NCBI GenBank assembly: GCA_045538305.1
Contig: JAZSRC010000080.1
Span: 1 to 42,393, forward strand
DNA length: 42,393 nucleotides
Reading direction: 5' to 3'
Source: SFHK01 sp045538305
Lineage (GTDB): Bacteria > Bacillota > Clostridia > Christensenellales > Aristaeellaceae
Shown: piece by piece, positions 17,226-25,030 of the stretch
How positions within the stretch are numbered: the stretch's first letter is position 1
How the letters are laid out: every line of letters begins with the position of its first letter
Translations under genes and position numbers: made by a program
Notes under the pieces: generated by a model
What the model was told of the DNA's origin: nothing
Database searches by the model: none
The model's input: only the letters and a program-made list of their open reading frames with translations

Positions 17226-18329
17226 TTACCTTCCCTTTCTCGTGCGATAAAAAATCGCAACAAAAATCACCGAGCCTACCAGCGACGTTATTACGCCGAT
17301 AGGAAGCTCAACGGGGCTGAGAATCGTGCGGGCGGCAAGATCTGCCAGCAACAGGAAGATTGATCCGAAATACATGGAAGCTGGCAGCAGTTTTTTGTGA
17401 TTTGGCCCGACAAGCATGCGCGCCATATGCGGAACCACGAGTCCCACAAACCCGATCGTACCGCCCACGGACACCGCAACGCCGATTAACACCGAAACTG
17501 CAATCAGCACAATCAGCTTCACCCGCGAAACGTTCACGCCTATGTTTCGCGCATTGTCTTCGCCTACCGCAAAGGCATTCAGCTCGCCTGCGCATTTCAG
17601 TATGGCAAAGCCGCAAAGGAACAGTGCGGCAAAGAGGATACCGGCGTACTCATATGAACTTCCCGCAAGGGAACCCATCGTCCAGAACGTAATCGCCTTC
17701 ACTTTCTCGCCTGCAAAAGCGATAATCAAACTGATCAGGGATGAGGCAAACATCGAGAATATCACGCCGATCAATATGATGCTGTGCGTAGAGAGCGATT
17801 TATCCAGCGCATACGCAAGGGATAAAATGATCATAAGCGACAAAAACGCAAACAGCATGGCAAGCGCCATTGTGCCACCAAAGGACAAGCCGGGAACGGC
17901 AACGCCGAATGCAATGGCAATAACCGCACCCAGCGAGGCGCCGCTGGATACCCCAAGCGTAGAGCCGTCCGCAAGCGGATTGCGCAGAAGTCCCTGCATA
18001 GCCGCGCCCGCAAGCGACAGCGCAGCGCCCGTCATCGCCGTACAAAAAACCCTGGGTACCCGAATCGGGATCACAATCGATTTGGCAAGAGAATCGGGAA
18101 GATGCGCATATGGAATCGCTTCTGACCAGCTTTCAAGGTTTATCCCTTCCAGCAATCCCTTCAGAAGTCCGGCAGCAGCATTATAAAGACTTCCGGCGAT
18201 CACCCTAAGCGTATCAAAAAGTGGAATAACCGCGCTTCCAACAGTAATAGCAAGCAGCATCGCGCCTGCAAGCGCAAGCGTAAACAAAAGATAGGCGTAA
18301 ACGCCAAACCGTTCCTTCGTTCGCTTCAT
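17226..18329 (-). CDS. btuC: Cobalamin-type ABC importer permease (FecCD/BtuC family)
   Basis: A 367-aa permease of the FecCD family with about 10 membrane helices. It carries family motifs RVPRVFCTAMTGAALSLAGA, LADGSTLGVSSGASLGA, and near the end GTIGFVGLVVPHMARMLVGPNH. An insertion of about 40 residues after the first helix (YNAAAGLLKGLLEGINLES) is slightly longer than in Escherichia coli BtuC. It starts 12 bp after the binding-protein gene, with GAGG upstream. Confidence 0.92.
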   Translation of the reverse strand: MKRTKERFGVYAYLLFTLALAGAMLLAITVGSAVIPLFDTLRVIAGSLYNAAAGLLKGLLEGINLESWSEAIPYAHLPDSLAKSIVIPIRVPRVFCTAMTGAALSLAGAAMQGLLRNPLADGSTLGVSSGASLGAVIAIAFGVAVPGLSFGGTMALAMLFAFLSLMIILSLAYALDKSLSTHSIILIGVIFSMFASSLISLIIAFAGEKVKAITFWTMGSLAGSSYEYAGILFAALFLCGFAILKCAGELNAFAVGEDNARNIGVNVSRVKLIVLIAVSVLIGVAVSVGGTIGFVGLVVPHMARMLVGPNHKKLLPASMYFGSIFLLLADLAARTILSPVELPIGVITSLVGSVIFVAIFYRTRKGR

Positions 18330-18340
18330 GTAATTCCTCT

Positions 18341-19237
18341 TTACTCACTGATTTGACCTTCTATAAATGCGTGCATTGCTTCCGCCGCTTCCATCAGCCT
18401 TGGGCCTGGACGAGTGATGGCGTTTGAATCGGCAAGGAAGACATTTCCCGTCTGAACGGCGGAAATATAGCCCCATCCGGCTCGATTCATGATTTCATCC
18501 ACAGGGTGCTGCCCATCGCCAAAATACATGGCGGTTGTTATGATATAGTCGGGGTTTCGGGCAAGCACCTGCTCCTGTGAAATCTCCTTCCAGCCTTTTA
18601 GGTCTCCAAAAGCATTGGTGAGCCCGCACATTTCGGCAATCTCATTCATGAATGTGCCCGTTCCCGCCGTCCAAAGCCCCCACTCCAGCGGCGAAACCTC
18701 AAAATATACGGTTTTCCCTGCGTTTTTCGAAAGGCTTGAAACTTTTTCAAAGGTACTCTTCATATCCTGTATCAGTTTCTGCGCTTCGTCATATTTTCCA
18801 AGCAGCGTTCCGATCATCTCGATGGCGTAGTATGTGCCTTCGATATCATCGGCGTCGCTTACGACAACGCGGATGCCGGCATTTTCAAGCATGTCTATCT
18901 GCTCCACTGTCTGCGCCATTTCCGTCATCAGAACAACCTCGGGCACCAGCGCAATGATCTGTTCGATATTCGTCTGTGCGCCGGACTCAACAACCGGAAC
19001 CGACAGGATGGATTCGGGATAATCGCAGTAGGTTCCTCTGCCCAGAAGCATCTCTTCACAGCCTAGATAGGCAAGAATTTCGCAGTCAGACGGGGACAGC
19101 GCTACAACGCGCTCAGCCGGCTTATCAAGCCGCACCACACGACCGCACATATCGGTAATCGTTATGCCCTCCTCTGCCGACGACAGCGACAGCGCAATTA
19201 ACAGCACTGCCATAAGGATCCAGAGTCTTCTTTTCAT
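18341..19237 (-). CDS. btuF: Corrinoid-binding protein of ABC importer (BtuF-like)
   Basis: This 298-aa protein has a hydrophobic signal segment (residues 4-20), then the BtuF/FhuD fold: ITDMCGRVVRLDKPAERVVALSPSDCEILAYLG and a TNIEQIIALVPEVVLM segment. Most Gram-positive binding proteins are lipoproteins with an LxxC box. Here the signal ends SLSSAEEG with no cysteine, so it would be cleaved by signal peptidase I or stay anchored by its signal. It is the first gene of the importer operon, behind a cobalamin riboswitch. Confidence 0.9.
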   Translation of the reverse strand: MKRRLWILMAVLLIALSLSSAEEGITITDMCGRVVRLDKPAERVVALSPSDCEILAYLGCEEMLLGRGTYCDYPESILSVPVVESGAQTNIEQIIALVPEVVLMTEMAQTVEQIDMLENAGIRVVVSDADDIEGTYYAIEMIGTLLGKYDEAQKLIQDMKSTFEKVSSLSKNAGKTVYFEVSPLEWGLWTAGTGTFMNEIAEMCGLTNAFGDLKGWKEISQEQVLARNPDYIITTAMYFGDGQHPVDEIMNRAGWGYISAVQTGNVFLADSNAITRPGPRLMEAAEAMHAFIEGQISE

Positions 19238-19298
19238 TCCCGTTCCCTCCGTTTTTTTTAATCAAATGAAAAACAAACACAGGAAACGCGTTTTCAAC

Positions 19299-19328
19299 AA
19301 AAAAAACGTGTTTCTCCCTGAGAAACAC
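19299..19328 (-). terminator. Riboswitch-controlled intrinsic terminator
   Basis: Perfect 9-bp stem, GTGTTTCTC (19308-19316) with GAGAAACAC (19320-19328), 3-nt loop, then eight T on the minus strand. It sits between the cobalamin aptamer and btuF, as expected for transcriptional attenuation when B12 is bound. Confidence 0.85.
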
Positions 19329-19344
19329 TAATAAACCCATAGCA

Positions 19345-19585
19345 AAGCAATGCTCTGGCTTCAATAGCATATCCCACCCCCAGGGGCATGTATTACGGTG
19401 TAAACAGGTCTCCCGGCTTGGCATCATTCTACTAGCGCACCTTCCCGCATTTTCATACAGTGGCTCATTCGCGCTTTCGTCCGCTTCACGGTTACTGGGA
19501 TAGCCCGGAAATTTCATCCGTGTTCCCATAACGCGCATGAATTATGCGCGCCGCGCCCTTTAAGGCGCAGATACACCGGCTATTC
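19345..19585 (-). promoter_or_regulatory. Cobalamin riboswitch
   Basis: The minus strand carries the conserved core of the cobalamin aptamer. It has GTGAAGCGGACGAAAGCGCG and AATGAGCCACTG, followed by GGGAAGGTGCG, GTAGAATGATGCCAAGCC, and the B12 box AAGCCGGGAGACCTG (about 19402-19425). The 5' pairing region starts near GCCGGTGTATC (about 19582), and a promoter with perfect spacing lies 14 bp further upstream. The intrinsic terminator at 19299-19328 is the expression platform. Confidence 0.95.
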
Positions 19586-19598
19586 ATTTGTCATGTAG

Positions 19599-19627
19599 AT
19601 TATATCCGTTTTATTGGGTTTCGTCAA
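19599..19627 (-). promoter_or_regulatory. Promoter of the B12 importer operon
   Basis: Minus-strand TTGACG (19622-19627), 17-bp spacer, TATAAT (19599-19604), immediately before the aptamer. Confidence 0.8.
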
Positions 19628-19672
19628 TGCATTTGTAAGCAAAAAAATACGCCCCCAGGGCGGAAAAGGTCC

Positions 19673-19928
19673 AAAAACTGAAATGACCCTTGATTGCTTC
19701 ATTTTTCGATCATCGTCTTTCTTTACAAACTCTGATCATCCGCAATCAAGGGTCATTTCTGTTGGATCTTATTATCTAACATCATTTTAACCTCTCTTTC
19801 TTTAGATTGACTAAGCTTCCCGATCTCCTTCTTTACGAAGATCCATCCAGGCTGTTTCTTCCCGGTTTTTGAAAGCCTTGTCTCAGGAACTGTTTACCTG
19901 TCCATCGGTATCACCCTTCCTGTTTTGT
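19673..19928 (-). ncRNA. Candidate structured small RNA of unknown family
   Basis: A transcript of about 256 nt is bounded by a consensus promoter (19935-19963) and a very long hairpin. The hairpin has perfect 18-bp arms at 19680-19697 and 19742-19759, a 44-nt loop, then TTTTT. Inside, GGATCTT (19838-19844 on the minus strand) can pair with AAGATCC (19764-19770). The same bases can instead fold locally with the nearby GATC/CTTC segment. No long open frame exists; the first ATG (GATGGACAGG) gives only three codons. I do not recognise the family. Confidence 0.55.
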
Positions 19929-19934
19929 GATTAC

Positions 19935-19963
19935 ATTATAATTCAAATGCCTCTAATTTTCAA
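19935..19963 (-). promoter_or_regulatory. Promoter of the candidate small RNA
   Basis: Minus-strand TTGAAA (19958-19963), 17-bp spacer, TATAAT (19935-19940). Confidence 0.65.
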
Positions 19964-20029
19964 TACCGAATATTGCACAAAGTTTAAAATGTAAACTATG
20001 GATGATTTGCAGAATTTTTACATGCAGTA

Positions 20030-20058
20030 TTGACTTTCATTTCATTATCTGGTAGAAT
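20030..20058 (+). promoter_or_regulatory. Promoter of a short transcript
   Basis: TTGACT (20030-20035), 17-bp spacer, TAGAAT (20053-20058), followed at once by two terminator-like hairpins and no gene. Confidence 0.55.
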
Positions 20059-20064
20059 TAAAAT

Positions 20065-20150
20065 GTTGGCGCGTAAATGCGCCTATGTTTTTTTATCGAA
20101 AATAATTCGCGGCGGCAGGCAAAACCATTCCCTGCCGCCGCATTTTTTCC
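20065..20150 (+). ncRNA. Candidate short RNA with two terminator-like hairpins
   Basis: Downstream of a good promoter, GGCGC/GCGCC (20068-20083) is followed by TGTTTTTTTA. Then GCGGCGGCAGG (20109-20119) pairs perfectly with CCTGCCGCCGC (20131-20141) and is followed by ATTTTTT. The transcript would be about 20-35 or 85 nt depending on which stem stops it. It could be a small RNA or insulation in front of the PadR operon. Confidence 0.45.
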
Positions 20151-20158
20151 TTAGTTCG

Positions 20159-20187
20159 TTGACAAATCATATACTTCGTGTTATGAT
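20159..20187 (+). promoter_or_regulatory. Promoter of the PadR operon
   Basis: TTGACA (20159-20164), 17-bp spacer, TATGAT (20182-20187), 24 bp before the PadR start codon, whose ribosome site is AAAGGAGG. Confidence 0.75.
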
Positions 20188-20211
20188 GTATTCCATTAAA
20201 GGAGGTATTCG

Positions 20212-20532
20212 ATGGATCACCAATTGAAGCGAGGGCTGCTGGATGTATGCGTTCTGGCTGCCATCAAGAACGAAGCTTCATACGGCTATAAAATCATCAA
20301 AGACGTAAAGCCGTACATCGTGCTTTCGGAGTCTACCCTGTACACAATCCTCAAGCGGCTGGAAACGGCGCGTATGTTGACGGTACGCACGGAAGAGCAC
20401 AACGGACGGCTTCGAAAATACTACCACATCACAAAAGCAGGAATTGCTAGGATTGATGATTTTAAAAATGAATGGAATGAGCTTCTGGCCGTACATCGCT
20501 TTGTAACCCGAGAGGAGGATGTAAATGACTAA
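20212..20532 (+). CDS. PadR-family transcriptional regulator
   Basis: This 106-aa protein has a PadR winged helix over most of its length: LKRGLLDVCVLAAIKNEASYGYKII, then ESTLYTILKRLETARMLTV and RKYYHITKAGI. It lacks a long C-terminal dimerisation tail, which makes it a short subfamily-2 type. It overlaps the next gene by 8 bp. PadR regulators in this arrangement usually repress their own operon, and signals are often cell-envelope stress. Confidence 0.93.
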   Translation: MDHQLKRGLLDVCVLAAIKNEASYGYKIIKDVKPYIVLSESTLYTILKRLETARMLTVRTEEHNGRLRKYYHITKAGIARIDDFKNEWNELLAVHRFVTREEDVND

Positions 20533-21118
20533 GCGTGCGTTTCTTGCGGACCTCAGCAGCAGGCTGTCCGGCCTTCCGCAGGCAGAAGTCGAGACGCAAA
20601 TAAACTTTTTTAGCGAAATGATTGACGATTACGTGGAAGAAGGTTTTTCAGAGGAAGAAGCGATTGCAAAGATCGGTCCGGTTGACGCAATCGCCCGAAG
20701 CATTGCGGCAAGCGTTTCCGGTTCATCCAGGGAAACAACAACGCCCAAACCCCGGACCAACCCCATGGTAATCACCTTATTGATTCTGGGGTCCCCCATC
20801 TGGCTTTCGCTTGTGATTTCCATTTTCGCCGTACTCATTTCTGTGCTTGCTTCTTTGTGGGCTGCGGTTCTGTCCGTCCTGGCAGTGCCTCTGTCGACTG
20901 CAGTCTGCGCATTTGCCGTACCGCTTGCAGGCATATTCTTTCTTTTCAGCGGCCATCTGCATACAGGCATCGCTGCAATCGGCGCCGGTTTCGTACTGGC
21001 GGGGATCTCCATTTACCTATATTTCACCGCTAAAGCAGCCGTAAAGGGCGCATGGTTCCTTACAAAGAACCTTTTTGCATTTGTCTATCGCATTCTTCCA
21101 AGAAGGAGGACGGTATAA
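20525..21118 (+). CDS. DUF1700 (HAAS-domain) membrane protein
   Basis: The 197-aa protein starts MTKRAFLADLSSRLSGLP and has the acidic helical motif FFSEMIDDYVEEGFSEEEAIAKIG (a HAAS-like domain, residues 1-62). About four membrane segments follow (residues 78-170) and a short basic tail. In many Bacillota it sits between a PadR regulator and a DUF4097 protein, as here. It may be a membrane sensor or partner; its biochemical role is unknown. The ribosome site is GAGGAGG inside the PadR gene. Confidence 0.9.
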   Translation: MTKRAFLADLSSRLSGLPQAEVETQINFFSEMIDDYVEEGFSEEEAIAKIGPVDAIARSIAASVSGSSRETTTPKPRTNPMVITLLILGSPIWLSLVISIFAVLISVLASLWAAVLSVLAVPLSTAVCAFAVPLAGIFFLFSGHLHTGIAAIGAGFVLAGISIYLYFTAKAAVKGAWFLTKNLFAFVYRILPRRRTV

Positions 21119-22020
21119 TGACCCGAAAAACGAAAGGTTGGCTGATATCGGGCGCAGTTTTCCTATTGGTTGGTCTGGCCATGATTCTTTCGGTGTTGCC
21201 CGCACTGGATTGGGATTTCAGAAAGCTGAGCACCGGAAAATATGAAACAAACACGCATACAGCCGAAGAAGCATTCCGGAATATTTTCATTGACACCTCC
21301 ACGGCGGACATCCTTTTTACGCCATCTACAGAAAATGAATTAAGAGTCGTTTTATATGAACTGAACACCAAAAAGCATACCGTTACCGTTACAGACGACA
21401 CGCTTTCCATCTGCGAACAGGACGAGCGAAAATGGTATGAGTTTATCTTCATAGCGTTCGATTCGCCGAAAATCACTATTTTTCTGCCGGGAAGCGAATA
21501 CGAAAGGCTGTTTATTCGGAATAGCACCGGAGATATTGAAATTCCTGACGCCTACCAATTTGACGAAATCGACATATCGCTCAGTACGGGCGATGTAACA
21601 AACCGCGCCTCCGCCGAAAGCATACTTATCAAAGCAAGCACGGGAAGCATCACCCTCGAAGGGATCTCGGCGGAAACGATTGATCTTACCATTTCAACCG
21701 GCAAAACACTCCTGACCGATATCCGCTGCAATAGCCTGAACTCAAGCGGCAGTACCGGCCGAATCACTCTTACAAATGTAATCGCTTCAAAAACGCTTAC
21801 CATTACCAGAAGTACGGGCGATATACGGCTTGACAGCTGCGACGCACAGGATATTACGATTACAACCAATACCGGCGATGTAAGAGGCAGCCTGCTTACC
21901 GGAAAGGAATTTTCCGTTCACACCAGTACGGGCAGCGTCAGCGTTCCTGAAGCAGCCCCTGGCGGCAGGTGCAAAATCACCACCAGCACGGGAAATATCG
22001 CAATCAGCATTCAATCATAA
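21118..22020 (+). CDS. DUF4097-family beta-repeat membrane-anchored protein
   Basis: The protein is 300 aa from ATG at 21118, which overlaps the previous stop (TAATG) and has AAGGAGG upstream. After one N-terminal membrane helix (residues 8-29) it consists of tandem 18-22-residue beta-helix repeats, many marked by STGD or STGS turns (NSTGDIEI, LSTGDVTN, ASTGSITL, RSTGDIRL, TNTGDVRG, TSTGSVSV, TSTGNIAI). The repeat domain should face outside the cell. The family occurs with PadR/DUF1700 in envelope-stress operons; function not established. Confidence 0.9.
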   Translation: MTRKTKGWLISGAVFLLVGLAMILSVLPALDWDFRKLSTGKYETNTHTAEEAFRNIFIDTSTADILFTPSTENELRVVLYELNTKKHTVTVTDDTLSICEQDERKWYEFIFIAFDSPKITIFLPGSEYERLFIRNSTGDIEIPDAYQFDEIDISLSTGDVTNRASAESILIKASTGSITLEGISAETIDLTISTGKTLLTDIRCNSLNSSGSTGRITLTNVIASKTLTITRSTGDIRLDSCDAQDITITTNTGDVRGSLLTGKEFSVHTSTGSVSVPEAAPGGRCKITTSTGNIAISIQS

Positions 22021-22050
22021 CTTCACAAGCTATAATACCAATAAATATCA

Positions 22051-22082
22051 AAAGCCGTCCGAAACACAAATCGGGCGGCTTT
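22051..22082. terminator. Bidirectional terminator
   Basis: AAAGCCGTCCG (22051-22061) pairs with CGGGCGGCTTT (22072-22082) with one G-U wobble, between two convergent genes. Confidence 0.6.
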
Positions 22083-22090
22083 ACGACTTA

Positions 22091-23644
22091 TCAGGATCGG
22101 CAAAAACTCTTCTTCAGAAAACGACCGCTTCTTACATCTGTCTGTACGCCTTCATAAAGCGCAACCTCACCGTTTACCAGCACGTGCCGTATTCCTTTTG
22201 AAAGTCTGACAGGTTCCAGATATGTACTCTCAGGGGCAATCGTATTCGGATCAAATACAGTGATATCGGCTGCATTGCCCGTTCGGATCAGGCCTCTGTC
22301 CGTAAGCCCGATCATTTCCGCAGGTTTCATCGTCACGCGATGAACGGCTGCCTCCAGCGAACAGATTTTCCTCTCCCTCGCCAGACGGAAAAACTCCGTA
22401 ATCGCAGCATAGGACCTTGGATGCGGTTTGCCCTTTACCCTCTTGGGATCTCCCGAAAGCGCCCAACCGTCCGAGCCGATTCCGACATCCTGCGACAGGA
22501 AATACAGCATATCGCCTTCATCCATCACAAAGAAAATTCCGCCTGCCTGTCCTCCGGTTCTTATCAATATTTCCGCCGCGGCTTCGGCGTAATCGGTTGT
22601 ATTTAATAGATCCTCGGCGATTTCCCGAAGGGTTTTTCCGACAATCTCCGGCCACAGTCCGGCGTCGTCGTTGATCAGGCAGGTTTCGGCGCGCTCCCGA
22701 TTGAAATAGTGCCCTCGGATATGCGAAACGATTTCCTCGCGTCTTTGTCCTTTTAAGTGCTTTACAACGTTTTTGCTTCCGCCCTCCTGACTCCATTTGG
22801 GGCAGCGGATTGTCAGATCCGTACAGGAAGCCGTGAACGGATACAGATCCGCTGATATTCTGACGCCCGACCGCTTTGCGCGTTCGATTCGCTCCCACAC
22901 CTGCGCCACGCGCCCGTGTGCGCGGAAATGATCAATTTTCAAATGCGATATATGAACCCTGGCTCCACTTCTTTGACCGATACCCACCAGTTCATCAATC
23001 GCGTCGTCGATCTTCAGCCCTTCATTTCTCATATGACAGGGCACCAGTCCGTCATATCGCCTGACAATCTCGGAAAGCTCGGAAAGCTCATCCGCGCCCG
23101 CAAAAAAACCGGGCGAATACTCCAGTCCCAGCGACATGCCCCATGCGCCCATGGAAAGCTCGCGTTCAAGCAGCGCCTTCATTTGGGAAAGCTCCGCCAA
23201 AGAAGGTTTTCTGTCCTCATATCCCATTACGGCGGCGCGAAGCGTGCCATGTCCGACCAGAATCGCCTGATTCACCGCCATTTTATGATGGTTCGCATCA
23301 AAACAGCGAAGAAAGGCATTATACGATTCCCATTTCCCATCCCCAGTTGCTTTTGCAGGAAACGGACTTGAACCGCATTGCCCCGTAATCTCCGTGGTAA
23401 TCCCCTGACTGAGTTTTGAGGCACAGGAATCGTCGGAAAGAAACGACGTATCGGAATGCGCATGTGAATCGATAAAACCGGGCGCAACCACGCAGCCGGA
23501 AGCCTCCAGAATACGGCTGTCTTCCGCGTCGATATGTTCGGAAATATCGGCAATCATTCCGTTTTTAATATAAATGTCCGCCTGATAGCTGCGGCTACCG
23601 CTTCCGTCAATGATGCGGCCGCCCCGTATAACGACGTTTTCCAT
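22091..23644 (-). CDS. N-acyl-D-amino-acid deacylase (D-aminoacylase)
   Basis: A 517-aa amidohydrolase with the D-aminoacylase pattern: VVIRGGRIIDGSG at the start, metal-binding GFIDSHAHSD (residues 56-65), ITGQCGSSPFPA, HMRNEG, and HISHLK with a further metal-ligand histidine. The C-terminal beta sandwich re-forms (GNAADITVFDPNTI). It should remove acyl groups from N-acyl-D-amino acids or dipeptides. ATG at 23644 is 9 nt from AGGAG; a GTG at 23650 forms a GTGA overlap with the upstream gene and is a possible alternative. Confidence 0.92.
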   Translation of the reverse strand: MENVVIRGGRIIDGSGSRSYQADIYIKNGMIADISEHIDAEDSRILEASGCVVAPGFIDSHAHSDTSFLSDDSCASKLSQGITTEITGQCGSSPFPAKATGDGKWESYNAFLRCFDANHHKMAVNQAILVGHGTLRAAVMGYEDRKPSLAELSQMKALLERELSMGAWGMSLGLEYSPGFFAGADELSELSEIVRRYDGLVPCHMRNEGLKIDDAIDELVGIGQRSGARVHISHLKIDHFRAHGRVAQVWERIERAKRSGVRISADLYPFTASCTDLTIRCPKWSQEGGSKNVVKHLKGQRREEIVSHIRGHYFNRERAETCLINDDAGLWPEIVGKTLREIAEDLLNTTDYAEAAAEILIRTGGQAGGIFFVMDEGDMLYFLSQDVGIGSDGWALSGDPKRVKGKPHPRSYAAITEFFRLARERKICSLEAAVHRVTMKPAEMIGLTDRGLIRTGNAADITVFDPNTIAPESTYLEPVRLSKGIRHVLVNGEVALYEGVQTDVRSGRFLKKSFCRS

Positions 23645-23646
23645 AA

Positions 23647-23928
23647 TCACTCGCTCCTGCCGTTATCCCGGGCCAGCTCCGCAAGATCATGAAACCGTTC
23701 AAGCACCCGGTCGTAGTTTCCCTTCACATGCGGAAACAGGCAATCCGAACAATCCTTGATGCCCTCCTCGTTGTACGAATATGCCCCCGGGCAGTTTTTC
23801 CCAAGCGCATACAAAGGGCAATAGCAGAATAAACAGTTGAACTGGTCCGGTTTATCCGTTTTATGGCAGGGAAAGTATTCGCACTTCGTATTCTGAAAGA
23901 ACGCATAATGTTTATCGGGCACGTTCAT
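23647..23928 (-). CDS. Cysteine-rich small domain protein (PF04071 type)
   Basis: A 93-aa protein with nine cysteines in the arrangement of the cysteine-rich small domain: NTKCEYFPCHK, CLFCYCPLY, NCPGAY and CSDCLFPH. It likely binds zinc or an iron-sulfur cluster; its role is unknown, though it is widespread in anaerobic clostridia. It is co-transcribed with the D-aminoacylase gene and touches its start. Confidence 0.85.
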   Translation of the reverse strand: MNVPDKHYAFFQNTKCEYFPCHKTDKPDQFNCLFCYCPLYALGKNCPGAYSYNEEGIKDCSDCLFPHVKGNYDRVLERFHDLAELARDNGRSE

Positions 23929-23964
23929 CGCCTCCGAAACTCGTTGTAATTGCCGCGCGCCTTT

Positions 23965-24834
23965 TTACACGCTTAACCCCAATATATGCTTTTCCATACT
24001 CGTAACCGTCGCTTCTTCGTTTTCCTCCATATGAGAAAGAAACGTAATCACGCGTTTTTCCACGGGCAGTATATAGCATTTTTGGCCCCATTTTCCATTG
24101 ATTGAAAATCCATCTCGGTATTTCCAGAAGAAATATCCGTAGCCGCCTTCCCGGTTCATTTGCTGAACGGACGACGCTTCCTTAATATATTCGGCGGACA
24201 ACAGCCTTTCGCCATTCCACACGCCGCCGTTTACCAGCATCAGGCCTATTGCGCTCAGTTCCCGAACCGTAAGCTCCATTTTAGATGCTCCGTAAAAATA
24301 CCCGTTCGGGCATCGTTCAAAGGGCGGGCTTACGATCTTAAGCGGCATAAACAGCTTTCGCGTAAGGTATTGATACAAATCTTCGTTCAGCGCCTCCGAA
24401 GCCGCCACGCCAGCCAGATATGCCGAAAAATTGCTGTAATGGAATACGGGCTGCTCGGTATTTACAAGCGGAAAATCCAGCGCTTCCCGAAGCCAGCAAT
24501 CGCTTTCCGGCCGAAACGGATAGCCGTCAACAGACATAGATAGCAGCCTTTTCACCGAAATATAGCGGTATGCCTCCCTTTGCCGGGCGTTCATGCCCTT
24601 TTCAAAGCTTCCCGGCAGATAGCAAAGAACGGATTTATCGATATCGATTTTCCCTTCATCACGCGCCATGCCGACGGCGATGGAGGTAATGGACTTTGTG
24701 GCGGAATAAATCGGATGCCGATGGGTCTGTACATCGCCATATTCGGCAATGCACTGCCCGTTTTCATATACCTCCGCACCGAAAACCGCCCAGTTGTTTT
24801 CGATTATTTCGTGTACAAATCGGTCAAAATTCAT
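23965..24834 (-). CDS. Serine hydrolase of the class C beta-lactamase family
   Basis: The 289-aa protein has SATK (residues 44-47, nucleophile Ser44) and YSN (133-135), the active-site motifs of the beta-lactamase/PBP4* family. A GKWGQ segment stands where KTG or HTG usually lies. There is no signal peptide, so it may be a cytosolic esterase or peptidase. The start at 24834 has GGAGG 4 nt upstream; TTG at 24849 would precede that site. It heads an operon with the cysteine-rich protein and D-aminoacylase, which suggests shared work on D-amino-acid peptides. Confidence 0.88.
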   Translation of the reverse strand: MNFDRFVHEIIENNWAVFGAEVYENGQCIAEYGDVQTHRHPIYSATKSITSIAVGMARDEGKIDIDKSVLCYLPGSFEKGMNARQREAYRYISVKRLLSMSVDGYPFRPESDCWLREALDFPLVNTEQPVFHYSNFSAYLAGVAASEALNEDLYQYLTRKLFMPLKIVSPPFERCPNGYFYGASKMELTVRELSAIGLMLVNGGVWNGERLLSAEYIKEASSVQQMNREGGYGYFFWKYRDGFSINGKWGQKCYILPVEKRVITFLSHMEENEEATVTSMEKHILGLSV

Positions 24835-24864
24835 ATTGCCTCCGCTCAAGTGATCATGGTATTC

Positions 24865-24893
24865 ATTATATCATTGCCAGCGCCTGTACGCAA
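24865..24893 (-). promoter_or_regulatory. Promoter of the serine hydrolase-aminoacylase operon
   Basis: Minus-strand TTGCGT (24888-24893), 17-bp spacer, TATAAT (24865-24870). On the other strand a TATAAT at 24982-24987 with a weak -35 probably serves pfp. Confidence 0.6.
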
Positions 24894-25030
24894 TCGCCAT
24901 GCGGCGCATACGCACACCCGGTTTTCCCTTATTTAAAATAAAATGTTGAAATTTATTGTTTATCTTTAACTATAAATGGATTATAATACACAAAGCATGG
25001 TTATTTTCAACGTGAAGGAGTGTTTTTTAT

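Noticed and set aside
19125..19538. Minus-strand open frame spanning the cobalamin riboswitch
   Set aside because: It overlaps the aptamer and terminator and lacks a protein family pattern; the RNA explains the sequence.
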